A DNA stretch of 46,297 nt from Thalassolituus marinus (GCF_020320395.1 NZ_JAEDAH010000049.1:1-46297); one strand, 5' to 3'. Shown: positions 33,101 to 41,415, numbered from the stretch's first letter. Made by a program: numbers and translations. The notes: a model not told the origin generated them from the sequence alone.

Positions 33101-36029
33101 CGCGCTCATTGCGGGCGTGAGAAATGGCAATTTTCACCGACGAAATTGCCGGACTGCGATCAACCGGTGGCCACAGCCACTGAGCTTCATCTGCCGCCGT
33201 GGTGAACCAGCGCGCATTGAACTCAGGCATCGGTTCTTCTTCGACCAGACCGGTGTCACCACCCGCTGCGGTAGCTGGTAAGGTATTAATAAAGCCTGGC
33301 AGGGCAGACTGAATGCTGGCGATCTGAATATCACTGGCAATTGTGGCCAGGCGGATATCCGGTTCACCATTCAGAACTTTGACTTCCACGCGACGGTTTT
33401 TCGCCCGACCCAGTGCACTGCCGTTGGATGCAACCGGTTGGCTGGCACCTTTACCGGCAGACAGAATCTGACTGCGATCCACACCCAGTTGTTCGGCGAT
33501 GTATTGCGCAACGGAATTGGCGCGGGCTTCAGACAGCGCCTGGTTATCGGCGTAAATATGTTTGTTACGGCGGGCAATCGGCGTGCTGTCAGTATGACCG
33601 ACCACTTCAACTTTCAGATTGCGCAGCCCCGTCAGACTGTCGATTACGTTCTTCAGGTTAATCTTGTCTTCTTCGGTCAGCTGATCAGCAAAGTTAGCGA
33701 ACTTCGGTGGATTGATCGGCTTAACCAGACCATCTTCCGGAGGCAGTTGCAGTACCGCAGATGTAGCCACCGGCTTCATGCTCTGCGCTGCCTGATTGTC
33801 GGCCTGGAATCGGGCAACGGCACGAGCGACCAGCTCACCACTGCGTGCTTTATTGGACACAACGGCAGTAAATACCAGCTCGTGTTCCCATACTTTCGGC
33901 TTGTCGCCCAGTTTATAAATCAGCGTGCTGTATGAAATCTGAGGGTCAGGCCATGGCTCACCGTCCAGTACGGTGCTGCCTGCTTCATAGACAACACCTT
34001 CCGGCAGAGAAATCATCTGCATGAAGTTATTGATTTCCACGCCTTTACCGGACAGTTGCAACGTGTAACGCAGCTTTTGCGGTACCGGCGAACCGTATGG
34101 CAGACGGCCGTTATCCAGTTCATTCAGCGGAATCAGCTCGTGACTCAGCTTTTGTGTCACTTCGCCGTTTTCCGGTTGCTTCATCTTCAGGGCGAAATCG
34201 ACACGCCAGAAACTACCAGGCTGAACATCAACAAACTGGCTGAATGAGCGGCCAGCATGGAAACCACGCTGGTCACAGGTCATCACTTCCATGTATGGCG
34301 GAACAGTGGCGGTATCCAGCTGAACTACGTGGGTACCAGGACGTACGTTTTCGATATGCCATTCGCCGTTAGCATCGGTAACGACATAGGTGCCGTCTTC
34401 CATATACAGACGAATATTGGATACCGCATCGGCTTCCAGGTTGCCGTTACAGTCGTCCAGGTAAACGCGACCAAACAGGCGGGCCGAGTCTTTCATAAAT
34501 TCATCGATGATTTTAACGCTGGCCTGAGCGGTGTTACTGCTGATCAGGTCGTCGCTGATCCATGCGGTGTTGGTCAGGGTGTCGTGAGCGTTGTTGGTGA
34601 TCTGCACCACGTAGGTCAGCTTCGCCCGCGCATCGGCGGCAATATCCGGCAGTGCGAATTCGAGTTTGCGGCCAGTGTTATCGATGGCAGGATCAGCGAC
34701 TTTTTCATCGTTAACATGTGCCGAGCCTGAACGGTAGCGCATACCCGCTGGCAGCTGATCATGCAGAATGGCATCGGTCAGATTCACGTCGCCATTGTTG
34801 ATGTACAGGGTAAATTCGATGAAGTCACCGATACCGGCTTCCTGCTTGCCGGCTACTTTGCTCAGCAACAGGTTGCCATCCAGACGGTCGGCAGCGATGT
34901 CTGCATAGAACACCCGGCCAGATGACAAAGTAAAACTCTCACCTTTGGAAATACCCGATATTTCATAAGGACCGTTCGGTACTGCCGATAAGTCGTCATC
35001 ACTGCTATCTGACGGTACACGATAATTATCGGGGGCTTCGAACTGCAGGCGGTATTCACCGGCAGGAACGTACGGGAAGCGGAAGCTGCCATCCGGGAAA
35101 TATCCCAGATCGGTAGCCTGAATACTTTTCTCTGCACTGCTCACCGGACCGGTGGTAACAGTGGATGGCCACGGCGTGACACCGTCATCGTCATAAACGG
35201 TGGCAGCTTCGTCAGTAGCAACATCGATTAAGGTGACTTTAACGCCGTTAATAGGCTCGCCGGTCTGTGCATCAAAAATACGGCTGTACGGATCGAAGCG
35301 TGTCGATGCCGAGGAAACGTCGGTGCTGTCGATACTGTCTTCATAGGAAACGGTAATGCTCTGGCTTTGCTTCAGAGACAGGGTACAGTCGTACGGCGCG
35401 CTGCTGCTATCCACCGCAGCGGTAGCGATAAAGCCAATGAAGATACCTGTGTTATCGCCACTTTCGGTGAGGCGCAGTTTTTCGGTATCGCTGTTCTGAC
35501 TGTTGGATACAACGACTTCAATCTGATCGGGACGAACAGAGTTGAGGTTTTTATCCAGATCCGTCAGCTGGATCATCAACGGCTCACCAATCTTGTAGCC
35601 GTATTCATTAGAGCTCAGCACATAACTGCCCGGTGTGGCGTAGGCGTTGTTGCCGAGGTCGGAAATCTGATTAACCACAGAGAAGTTGCCGCTGTTGTCA
35701 GCAGATTCTGTTGGTTCTACGAGAGTAGGGCGATCACTGCTGCCAGGCAGGAAGTGCGCCAGGGTCAGTTCAGAAGGCGTTGGAGCCGTGCCGGCTGCAC
35801 TGATTTCTTCAGTTACAAAGGTCACATCCGCAGACGTTTGCTCTGAGCTGTTGCTCAGTGGAAGCGTCCAACTGGCTGAGACGGTATTGGTAATGCTGGT
35901 ATTCGCCGGGGTGACTGCAGCAGCCGCCCACGGCGAAGCCATCGCAAAAACACACAGGCAGGCAGCAACCCGGGCGGAAAGCCCGTGCTGCAGAACCTGG
36001 CGAATGTGATTTGCGATGTTCAGCATCAT
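30162..36029 (-). CDS. Giant outer-membrane/surface protein with DUF11-like, OmpA-like and barrel regions
   Basis: The protein is 1955 residues. In order: signal peptide (about 1-38); a short NTVSASW module (40-75) shared with two operon partners; a beta domain (about 140-235); a Cna-B/carboxypeptidase-regulatory-like domain (245-380); a DUF11/TIGR01451-like domain (385-510); a second Cna-B/SdrD-like domain (515-615); a degenerate DUF11-like stretch (625-765); an OmpA-like peptidoglycan-binding domain (770-890, GHTDS, LSEARANSV, KNRRVEV); Ig/invasin-like domains (960-1155); and about 800 residues of strand-rich sequence with GDINTDLN and DTDYVIDYEDGTIYF, likely an outer-membrane barrel. Its ATG overlaps the previous stop by one base (TAATG). 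Function is unknown. Confidence 0.85.
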   Translation of the reverse strand: MMLNIANHIRQVLQHGLSARVAACLCVFAMASPWAAAAVTPANTSITNTVSASWTLPLSNSSEQTSADVTFVTEEISAAGTAPTPSELTLAHFLPGSSDRPTLVEPTESADNSGNFSVVNQISDLGNNAYATPGSYVLSSNEYGYKIGEPLMIQLTDLDKNLNSVRPDQIEVVVSNSQNSDTEKLRLTESGDNTGIFIGFIATAAVDSSSAPYDCTLSLKQSQSITVSYEDSIDSTDVSSASTRFDPYSRIFDAQTGEPINGVKVTLIDVATDEAATVYDDDGVTPWPSTVTTGPVSSAEKSIQATDLGYFPDGSFRFPYVPAGEYRLQFEAPDNYRVPSDSSDDDLSAVPNGPYEISGISKGESFTLSSGRVFYADIAADRLDGNLLLSKVAGKQEAGIGDFIEFTLYINNGDVNLTDAILHDQLPAGMRYRSGSAHVNDEKVADPAIDNTGRKLEFALPDIAADARAKLTYVVQITNNAHDTLTNTAWISDDLISSNTAQASVKIIDEFMKDSARLFGRVYLDDCNGNLEADAVSNIRLYMEDGTYVVTDANGEWHIENVRPGTHVVQLDTATVPPYMEVMTCDQRGFHAGRSFSQFVDVQPGSFWRVDFALKMKQPENGEVTQKLSHELIPLNELDNGRLPYGSPVPQKLRYTLQLSGKGVEINNFMQMISLPEGVVYEAGSTVLDGEPWPDPQISYSTLIYKLGDKPKVWEHELVFTAVVSNKARSGELVARAVARFQADNQAAQSMKPVATSAVLQLPPEDGLVKPINPPKFANFADQLTEEDKINLKNVIDSLTGLRNLKVEVVGHTDSTPIARRNKHIYADNQALSEARANSVAQYIAEQLGVDRSQILSAGKGASQPVASNGSALGRAKNRRVEVKVLNGEPDIRLATIASDIQIASIQSALPGFINTLPATAAGGDTGLVEEEPMPEFNARWFTTAADEAQWLWPPVDRSPAISSVKIAISHARNERVRLLLGDKPVSPLNYDGLIDNSQRDLVVSVWRGIDLQPGPNRFTVMVIDDQGNISEEFERNVQFAQIPAKAEIIAEKSQLIADGITAPVIAVRLTDKDGFPIRPNAQGEVDIADPYMLLSDAVQIEGNPLGEVSNPGYRVGKDGIALIRLAPTNQAGEALLKFRYANGQKDELRVWLKPAPRDWILVGLGDLTVGYNASSGNSSSRSAAGVDDNLYHDGRLAFFAQGQVLGEWLLTAAYDSGKPAGDAFAQIIEPDRYYTLYGDASQQQLDASSARKLYVRLERERFYAMFGDINTDLNVTTLGRYNRKLTGAQAVYQGDMIEFSGFISQADTGFVRDEIQGDGTSGLYRLSNAGIVTGSESISIEVRDRYRNEIIVESKELVRDTDYVIDYEDGTIYFKGPVSSTDSSFNPRYIVAEYEVDGNGEMGYISGGRAGIKLLDDRIKAGITNINQNQSGNDRRLTAADTSISLGDTEIRAELAQSQEVVSGTVDPASAQLVEVTHRSESLEAKAYVRRQEDGFGLDQTSSADNDYRKEGIEGSLYLGARDKLDVETFHHQQLSSGDDSYQAEVEWTRQLNNSQQVSLGVLGAQEEDDESTLYTEQATAGFSTRVLNDRLTLTSKILANLSERSDAEDQLRLGADYRLTQDVSLYAEHERGFSNDAPERTVFGVRATPWQGASAEQSIEQVEEDDAYRLFAVSGLNQDIILSDSWSASLGFDQARNLEANAPGETSDSTEDFYALYTGMAYRTSLWQWNGRVEYREGSQTDKWVARTSIYHPLTDALAIGGSLDYFTENANDGFSNQLDSTFDLALRPRKTPVALLWQTRWVQQNEGIDGETPSRSRKLINNLHANWLITPSDQLAGQYGVKRVLDQYNSDNYASTTDFMAAEWRHHLNERWDVGAHGRRLHSYEAGQSQHGTGVSVGWIPKTNVWLGLGYNFSGFIDTDFSAANYTAKGVFLKMRFKADQETLASLRAAFR

Positions 36030-37177
36030 TATTTCACTTTGGCGGTGAAAGTGATGGTGCTGGAACCACCGGCAGGGAAGGTGTCGTAATGCACGTACAC
36101 CTGAGTTGCGGTGGATGAGCTCGTGTCGTAAGTGAAGGTACCGCTGGAACCATCGTCCGTTGTTACAGTGATGTTTTCGCAGTTGGTATCGGCTGTGTTA
36201 TCACAGAACTCAATCTCTGTGATTGTATCGAGAGGATCACTGATATTCACGTCCAGAGCGTTGCCAGTACCTTTGTTTTTAAGGGTGATGGTGTAACGCA
36301 CAATGGCTCCCGGAATGGCTTTCGGCCGTGTGCCTGCAACCAATGAAATCGGATCAGACAGAACTACACTGGTTTTCACAAAACCATCGTTGTTAGGATC
36401 GCTATCGGGGATCACTGAGAAATCAGGGATGCCGCTCAGTGTAGAACCCACGTAGGTCAGCTCTGAGTTATCGTTGCCAGCATCTGCATATACAAACTGA
36501 ATCGTTTGCTGTGCATCTGCATTCCCTGAATCATCGGAAACGCTGCGATTAACGGTTTCACCAGTAATCAACACTTCTTCGGCGACTGCCGTGACAGACA
36601 TCCCGAGGATATTGTTATCTGCACCCGTAACGCTTGCTGACGGAATCAGAACATACAGGTTCTGAGACGTAGTATCTGCGGTGAGGTCGAGCAGTCCGCC
36701 CGTTGAACCGGTTGATTTAACAGTTTCATCGGTTAAATCACCATCGCCATCAGTGTCGACAACATACTTAATTTCGGTGGAGTTCGAAGAAGCAGTTGCA
36801 GTGTATTCAGTTGAGTTGACAGTGAACTTGCCATCCTTCGCAATCATGGTTACACCAATGCTGTAGAATGCTTTGGTGTTGGATGAGTTGCTTAACTGAA
36901 CAGGACCTGATTTGTAGTAAGACACAGCGTCCAGGGTTTCAGCTGTGGTGGTGTTCAGTGCAGTTTGCGCAGTCCAACCGAAGTCGATTTTTACATCGAC
37001 GAGAAATGCAGTCTTAGCTTCAACGCTGTTGGAGGTTGAACCATTAACTGCATAGCTCATTGTCGCGGTATTCTCGATGCTTTTACCTGCATCCGTACCT
37101 GCAGCCATCGCTTGCTGAGAAACGAGGCCGGCCAGGGACAGGGCTGCAGGAAGTACTACTTTCTGAAATGTTTTCAT
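36029..37177 (-). CDS. Secreted DUF11-like surface protein, operon member 4
   Basis: From the ATG at 37177 (GGGAG 7 bases upstream) the protein has 382 residues with a signal peptide ending near SQQAMA. The mature start KSIENTATMSYAVNG matches the N-terminal module of two partners. An acidic loop DTDGDGDLTDE (about residue 143) resembles an EF-hand/dockerin calcium loop. The C-terminal DUF11/TIGR01451-like domain has RPKAIPGAIVRYTITLKNKG, two cysteines (FCDNTADTNC) that could form a disulfide, and a final strand ITFTAKVK. No sorting motif is seen. It is likely exported by Sec and placed on the surface. Confidence 0.85.
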   Translation of the reverse strand: MKTFQKVVLPAALSLAGLVSQQAMAAGTDAGKSIENTATMSYAVNGSTSNSVEAKTAFLVDVKIDFGWTAQTALNTTTAETLDAVSYYKSGPVQLSNSSNTKAFYSIGVTMIAKDGKFTVNSTEYTATASSNSTEIKYVVDTDGDGDLTDETVKSTGSTGGLLDLTADTTSQNLYVLIPSASVTGADNNILGMSVTAVAEEVLITGETVNRSVSDDSGNADAQQTIQFVYADAGNDNSELTYVGSTLSGIPDFSVIPDSDPNNDGFVKTSVVLSDPISLVAGTRPKAIPGAIVRYTITLKNKGTGNALDVNISDPLDTITEIEFCDNTADTNCENITVTTDDGSSGTFTYDTSSSTATQVYVHYDTFPAGGSSTITFTAKVK

Positions 37178-37191
37178 AAACATTCTCCCAA

Positions 37192-37653
37192 TTAGTTCAC
37201 ACGAACTTTAAATTCCACTTTGCCGCTGGCACCGGCCTCAACCGGATTCGTCAGCTGCCAGCGGATGTGGCTGTACTCTTCCGCTTTTGCCGCGCGGGTT
37301 TTACCCTGCTCGGTTACGGTCAGTTCAGATGCTTTCGCAAAGCTCTGACCGCCATTCACGGAATAGGTAATAACGCTGCCAGCACCAGTGGCACTGTTAG
37401 CGATATAGCTTGTTGCATCAGGAACCGGATTGTTGATCACAATCGACTCCGCAGCGTCCTTACCGTTATTCGAGTAGGTAATCCGATAACCTACTTTGTC
37501 GCCCGGAACGACTTTTTCGGGTGCCTGCCACTCTTCCATCACGGTGCCATCAGCCTGTGGAACAGGCACGATTTTGAAGGCCTCAGTGGTCAGCGATACC
37601 TCCGCAAAAACCAGTGAAGGAAGAAGTGCAAGCGTGAACAGAAGAGTGCGCAT
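37192..37653 (-). CDS. Small secreted DUF11-like protein, operon member 3
   Basis: This 153-residue protein is a signal peptide (MRTLLFTLALLPSLVFA) plus a single DUF11-like domain (VVPGDKVGYRITYSNNGKDA, then NPVPDATSYIANSATG). It shares the S-x-N-G-G-x-S-F ... HIRW pattern with the C-terminal domain of the protein at 38695-39747 and ends in GKVEFKVRVN. The start ATG has GGGG upstream. It sits 14 bases after member 2 and 8-14 bases before member 4. It could be a minor subunit or a cap. Confidence 0.8.
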   Translation of the reverse strand: MRTLLFTLALLPSLVFAEVSLTTEAFKIVPVPQADGTVMEEWQAPEKVVPGDKVGYRITYSNNGKDAAESIVINNPVPDATSYIANSATGAGSVITYSVNGGQSFAKASELTVTEQGKTRAAKAEEYSHIRWQLTNPVEAGASGKVEFKVRVN

Positions 37654-37667
37654 AACTTACCCCGTTA

Positions 37668-38684
37668 TCAGTCGATGGTTGCCTGGAACTGAATGGTGAA
37701 ATCGCCAGCCGCAGCCTGATCACCCATTACGAAGGTCACGCGACCGTTTGTACCTGCATTCGGGTCGTAACGACCTGCATCAGAATCTGCTGCAGAGTCA
37801 GTGTTAGCGACTGCGTTGCTGGTGGTCAGTTCGACACCGGCCAGATCACTGTTGGCAATCAGCAGAGAGCCGTCTACGTAGGTCAGGTTGGCTGGCAGGT
37901 TATCGACGATGTTCAGACCATTAACTGCGTCTGTTACTTCAACCAGAATCTGGTAGGTCACAACAGAACCCGGCACTTTAACCGCACCCAGGGTTGGGTG
38001 GACGGTAGACAGTACGGTTTTGGTAACAACGACCAGACCAGCAGTTGCAGTAACGTCGAAGGTCACGGCGTCAATTGAGCCACCGGCATTGGCTGCCAGT
38101 ACGGCATCAGTGCCACCATCGCCCTGACCACTGAGGATGTCACCTACGCTGCCGCTGGCGGCGCCAGTAGTGGCAGAGGTAACGTTGGAATTGATAACGG
38201 AGTCGTCACCAATGTTCTGGCCAACCGGAATGTTTACCACAACGAAAATGGTTTCAAATTCGTCAGGATCCAGGTTGATCAGATCAACTTCAGTCTCAGT
38301 GCCCTGGAAGCCGTCAACGCCGTCATCCAGGTAAATTTTGACATTGGTTACGTCGAAGACGTCACCGGCCTGGTTAGTAACTGTCAGGTCAAAGGTTTCG
38401 TTACCGTTACCAGTGTTGGTAATGGTGTACTCGATTACCTGAGTCGAACCTGCCTGAACGTCGATAGAAGTTGAGTCATTGTTGGTTACGCTGACATCAA
38501 TTTTTTCCTGAACGATAAACGATGTGGAATCGCTTACAGACAGTTGTGTAGCCGCATCAGACGGCGAGTAATACGTCGCTGTTGCGGTGTTCTGGATCGG
38601 GGTACCTACTGGCGTTGCTGCCAGAGTAGCCGTCGATGCCAGTACGCCTGCGAAAAGCAGGGCGGCTTGCTTGATGGTCTTCAT
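37668..38684 (-). CDS. Secreted DUF11-like surface protein, operon member 2
   Basis: The 338-residue protein has a signal peptide (MKTIKQAALLFAGVLASTATLAA), then the shared module TPIQNTATATYYSPSD, a beta domain with VIEYTITNTGNGNETFDLTV (NPCBM-like, alpha-galactosidase-like additional domain pattern), and a DUF11-like domain with KVPGSVVTYQILVEV and the C-terminal strand FTIQFQATID. No cysteine is present. The ATG has AAGGAG 6 bases upstream, the best ribosome site of the operon, suggesting this is the most abundant subunit; that is an inference. Confidence 0.85.
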   Translation of the reverse strand: MKTIKQAALLFAGVLASTATLAATPVGTPIQNTATATYYSPSDAATQLSVSDSTSFIVQEKIDVSVTNNDSTSIDVQAGSTQVIEYTITNTGNGNETFDLTVTNQAGDVFDVTNVKIYLDDGVDGFQGTETEVDLINLDPDEFETIFVVVNIPVGQNIGDDSVINSNVTSATTGAASGSVGDILSGQGDGGTDAVLAANAGGSIDAVTFDVTATAGLVVVTKTVLSTVHPTLGAVKVPGSVVTYQILVEVTDAVNGLNIVDNLPANLTYVDGSLLIANSDLAGVELTTSNAVANTDSAADSDAGRYDPNAGTNGRVTFVMGDQAAAGDFTIQFQATID

Positions 38685-38694
38685 AGGAATCTCC

Positions 38695-39747
38695 TTATTG
38701 GACCTTTACTTGATAGTGAAAACGGAATTCCGGCTGGCTGCTGCCTGAACCGGGACGAACGGTGCCTTTCGGCGAAAACTGAATATGAGTGACGGCATGG
38801 TCGTAGCCTTCTGCATCCGCTGTCGGGATGTAGTCAAAGGTGGCGCCGCCGTCATCTGAAAAGGCAAGGTCATCGCTGCTGCTTGCCAGATCGGTAAAAC
38901 TGAATGTCAGTCCGCTATTGATTGTGCCGTCGACAAATTCAACCGGGCTGCCATTACTTAAATCGCCGACAAATAATGATGTACCTGCTGCAATTGATTC
39001 CTGAATAACCAGTGTGTCGCTATCGTTAACGCCTTCGCCGTAATTTCGCGCAATTAAAGCCATTGCGACAACAGCACCAGGAATAGCTTTAGGCTGAACA
39101 GTATTATTTATGGGATCAAAAACAATGCTGGTTGACCGCTCGATGGTCAGATCAGGATAGAGTACCAGCGGGAATATCAGGCTACGTTCGCTGCTAACGA
39201 TACCTTCGCTGCCTTCGGTCGCTGTGACTGAGGCTAACCAGTTGCCTGCCGGAGCATTACTAGGTACCGCAACACTGTATTCGTAGGTTTTAACTGCTGC
39301 ATCGGCAGCAACTTCAGTCATACCTGCATCCGCTGCAATGATTGAATTCTCGGAATCTTTAATGCTGATCGTTGCTGAGGAAATGTCATAGGCACCGAAA
39401 GGATCAGAGACCTGGGCACGAATATAGGCGGTTTTTCCTCTCTCAATGGAAGCTTGTGTATTTCCCGTCGGATAAGCCGCATCCGCTATGTAGACAGAAT
39501 TTACGTCGATGACGGTTTTTGAGGTTAATGCTAATTGCGCTGGCAGACTGTTATACAGGGTATACAGCGTGATAGTGCGATCACGATTGTTCTGGTGGCT
39601 TTGTCGTATGTCGAGTCTTAGTTCGTCACCTGCATTAAAGTCACCTTCAGTCGTTGTCAGGGAAGCTTCAATCAGAGTTGGTTCACGGCCACTTACATTA
39701 ACGCTCACATTCGTGCTCGCCAGCACAATGCTATTTCCTGCCCGCAC
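38695..39747 (-). CDS. 3' part of frameshifted operon member 1 (DUF11-like)
   Basis: This 350-residue frame begins with GTG at 39747, has no signal peptide and no ribosome site, and overlaps the end of the upstream frame by 43 bases. Its sequence, read upstream of the GTG, continues the beta domain that breaks off in the upstream frame. It has domains with QPKAIPGAVVAMALIARNYG, a GGATF...HIQF segment and a C-terminal strand FRFHYQVKVQ. The best reading is that it is the C-terminal part of one 850-residue protein that is split by a one-base deletion, real or a sequencing error. Confidence 0.75.
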   Translation of the reverse strand: MRAGNSIVLASTNVSVNVSGREPTLIEASLTTTEGDFNAGDELRLDIRQSHQNNRDRTITLYTLYNSLPAQLALTSKTVIDVNSVYIADAAYPTGNTQASIERGKTAYIRAQVSDPFGAYDISSATISIKDSENSIIAADAGMTEVAADAAVKTYEYSVAVPSNAPAGNWLASVTATEGSEGIVSSERSLIFPLVLYPDLTIERSTSIVFDPINNTVQPKAIPGAVVAMALIARNYGEGVNDSDTLVIQESIAAGTSLFVGDLSNGSPVEFVDGTINSGLTFSFTDLASSSDDLAFSDDGGATFDYIPTADAEGYDHAVTHIQFSPKGTVRPGSGSSQPEFRFHYQVKVQ

Positions 39748-41207
39748 ACGGTGTAATGAAATATTGCTGAACCTGAATTGTTGGTTATGTTGAAGGTATA
39801 GCGCAGTGTATCGCCGGCTCGTATTACGCTGCTATTGAGACCGACACCTGTTTTGGTTAAGTCATACACGGGCGCATTAATCTGGGTAACTACAGATGAT
39901 TTGTTGTTCGCACTGCGGTGGTCGAAGTTATCTGCAATGACTTCCGCCGCTAATGTGTAGCTGGAAGTGGTCGAGTTATGGCTGCTAAGGGTAATTGTCA
40001 GTGTTGCAGCACTGGTATTTTCTGTTATAGCGCTGGTATAAGCACATTCCACGGATGCTGATACGACAGCACAATTCCAGTTAGTGCCGCTGGCGCCCAG
40101 GAAACCCATGTCTTGCAAAGGAAAACTAACGGTGGCTCCGGAAGGTTCCTGGCCGGGACCATTGTTAGCAACAGTAAACGTATAGGCGACGGTTTGTCCG
40201 CGGTAGATATCGGCGGGCCCTGCAACCTGCAGTGAGAGATCGCTGACTGCACGGTTTGGAACACTGATTACTTCGGCTGACAAGAGAACCTGATCCTGCC
40301 CACTGGAATAACGGGTGGTAACGGACGTTTCGCCTGCTGTCAGATAGTTGCCAATGTCGTAGACATCGATATCAGCACCATTTGTTGTGGCGCTACGACT
40401 GTTTGAATAGGAGTTAAACTGGTTGTTGATCGGATTGCTTGCATCGTAAAGCGAATTGTTCTTAAAACGCAGCGTTTCGTTTACGTTGTTTTTAGATTGC
40501 GAGTTACCTGAGTCACCCTCCCAGGTAATGTGCGCATGTTTACCACCCAGCGAGCCCGGATTATCGGCAACAACGAAGTTGCTTGGTGTCAGCTGGATCT
40601 CACTTCCCCAGAACACCTGTAAACCATCGAACACGTTAATAACGCGCAGAGGTTCGCTGGCTTCTTCATAGATAACCACCAGAGCCCAGCCACCGTAGGC
40701 GGTAGAAAAACTACAGTGCTCGCCACTGCGATCAAATTTAAGGTTAGTGATGGTGACGTTTGAGCTACCACTGCTGATTCGCGAGGTTACATCGGCTTTA
40801 GCGCTGTAGAACTGCAGCCCATCTGAATCAGCAACCGTGTAAAACTCACTGGCGTAGATGGTCGATCCGTTCATACTGATGCTGTTGTAGGACGTCGATG
40901 ACCCCGAGCCAGACCAGTAAAGAAACGCTGCCTCGATACGTGAGGATACTGGAGTTGATAACTGAGCTGTTGAACTGGCGAAAGGTTGTGAGCAGCCGTC
41001 GGAGCCTCTGCGAATACCACCCCCGGTTAGCTCAAAGGACAGGTTGCCAGCAAAACTTTCTGTCAGGGTTATGTCTTTTGCGTAGGAATTGCTTGTGACC
41101 AGAATGAAGGCAATAAGAGGCACACACCCCTGAAGCAGGGCGGTAAGAGACGATCTGACAGACGTATTCCACAGCAAACGTCGGAATACCAGATTAGGTA
41201 TTGGCAC
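39705..41207 (-). CDS. 5' part of frameshifted operon member 1 (secreted DUF11-like)
   Basis: The 500-residue frame starts with GTG at 41207; the N-terminus has arginines then a hydrophobic stretch ending in TSNSYA, a Sec signal peptide. A beta domain (about 45-330) with RIEAAFLYWSGSGS and INVFDGLQVFWGSEI resembles domains that precede DUF11 repeats in other surface proteins. Two DUF11-like domains follow (from 335, GQTVAYTFTVANNGPG, and from 455, AGDTLRYTFNITNNSGSA). The last 19 residues (from IFHYTV) do not look like the family and are caused by the frameshift near 39,765. Cysteine pairs suggest disulfides. The start codon is not certain. Confidence 0.75.
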   Translation of the reverse strand: MPIPNLVFRRLLWNTSVRSSLTALLQGCVPLIAFILVTSNSYAKDITLTESFAGNLSFELTGGGIRRGSDGCSQPFASSTAQLSTPVSSRIEAAFLYWSGSGSSTSYNSISMNGSTIYASEFYTVADSDGLQFYSAKADVTSRISSGSSNVTITNLKFDRSGEHCSFSTAYGGWALVVIYEEASEPLRVINVFDGLQVFWGSEIQLTPSNFVVADNPGSLGGKHAHITWEGDSGNSQSKNNVNETLRFKNNSLYDASNPINNQFNSYSNSRSATTNGADIDVYDIGNYLTAGETSVTTRYSSGQDQVLLSAEVISVPNRAVSDLSLQVAGPADIYRGQTVAYTFTVANNGPGQEPSGATVSFPLQDMGFLGASGTNWNCAVVSASVECAYTSAITENTSAATLTITLSSHNSTTSSYTLAAEVIADNFDHRSANNKSSVVTQINAPVYDLTKTGVGLNSSVIRAGDTLRYTFNITNNSGSAIFHYTVCGQEIALCWRARM

Positions 41208-41401
41208 TTTAGTACTAAGATTTTGGTCATTTTGCGCAACAAGGGGGTTTTTAGGGGAGAGGGGGAAGGCTAGTCAATTTGCCGACAGCCCGCGTAGATA
41301 CTGGGCTTGAGTGAGGTAAGTTGCTGTTTTTTAGTAATAATTTCCATTCAGCTGCTAATCGCTAGTTATTTCAGCCATTTAGGTCCTTTTTTTCTGCCTT
41401 T

Positions 41402-41415
41402 CGTCATTTTTGACG
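41402..41415. repeat. Inverted repeat in surface-operon regulatory region
   Basis: CGTCA-TTTT-TGACG is a perfect 5-bp inverted repeat. No T run follows on either strand, so a protein-binding site is more likely than a terminator. Confidence 0.4.

Noticed and set aside
39705-39771. Programmed -1 ribosomal frameshift in the first surface gene
   Set aside because: No slippery X-XXY-YYZ heptamer and no clear downstream stem-loop is visible in the overlap; a mutation or sequencing error is simpler.
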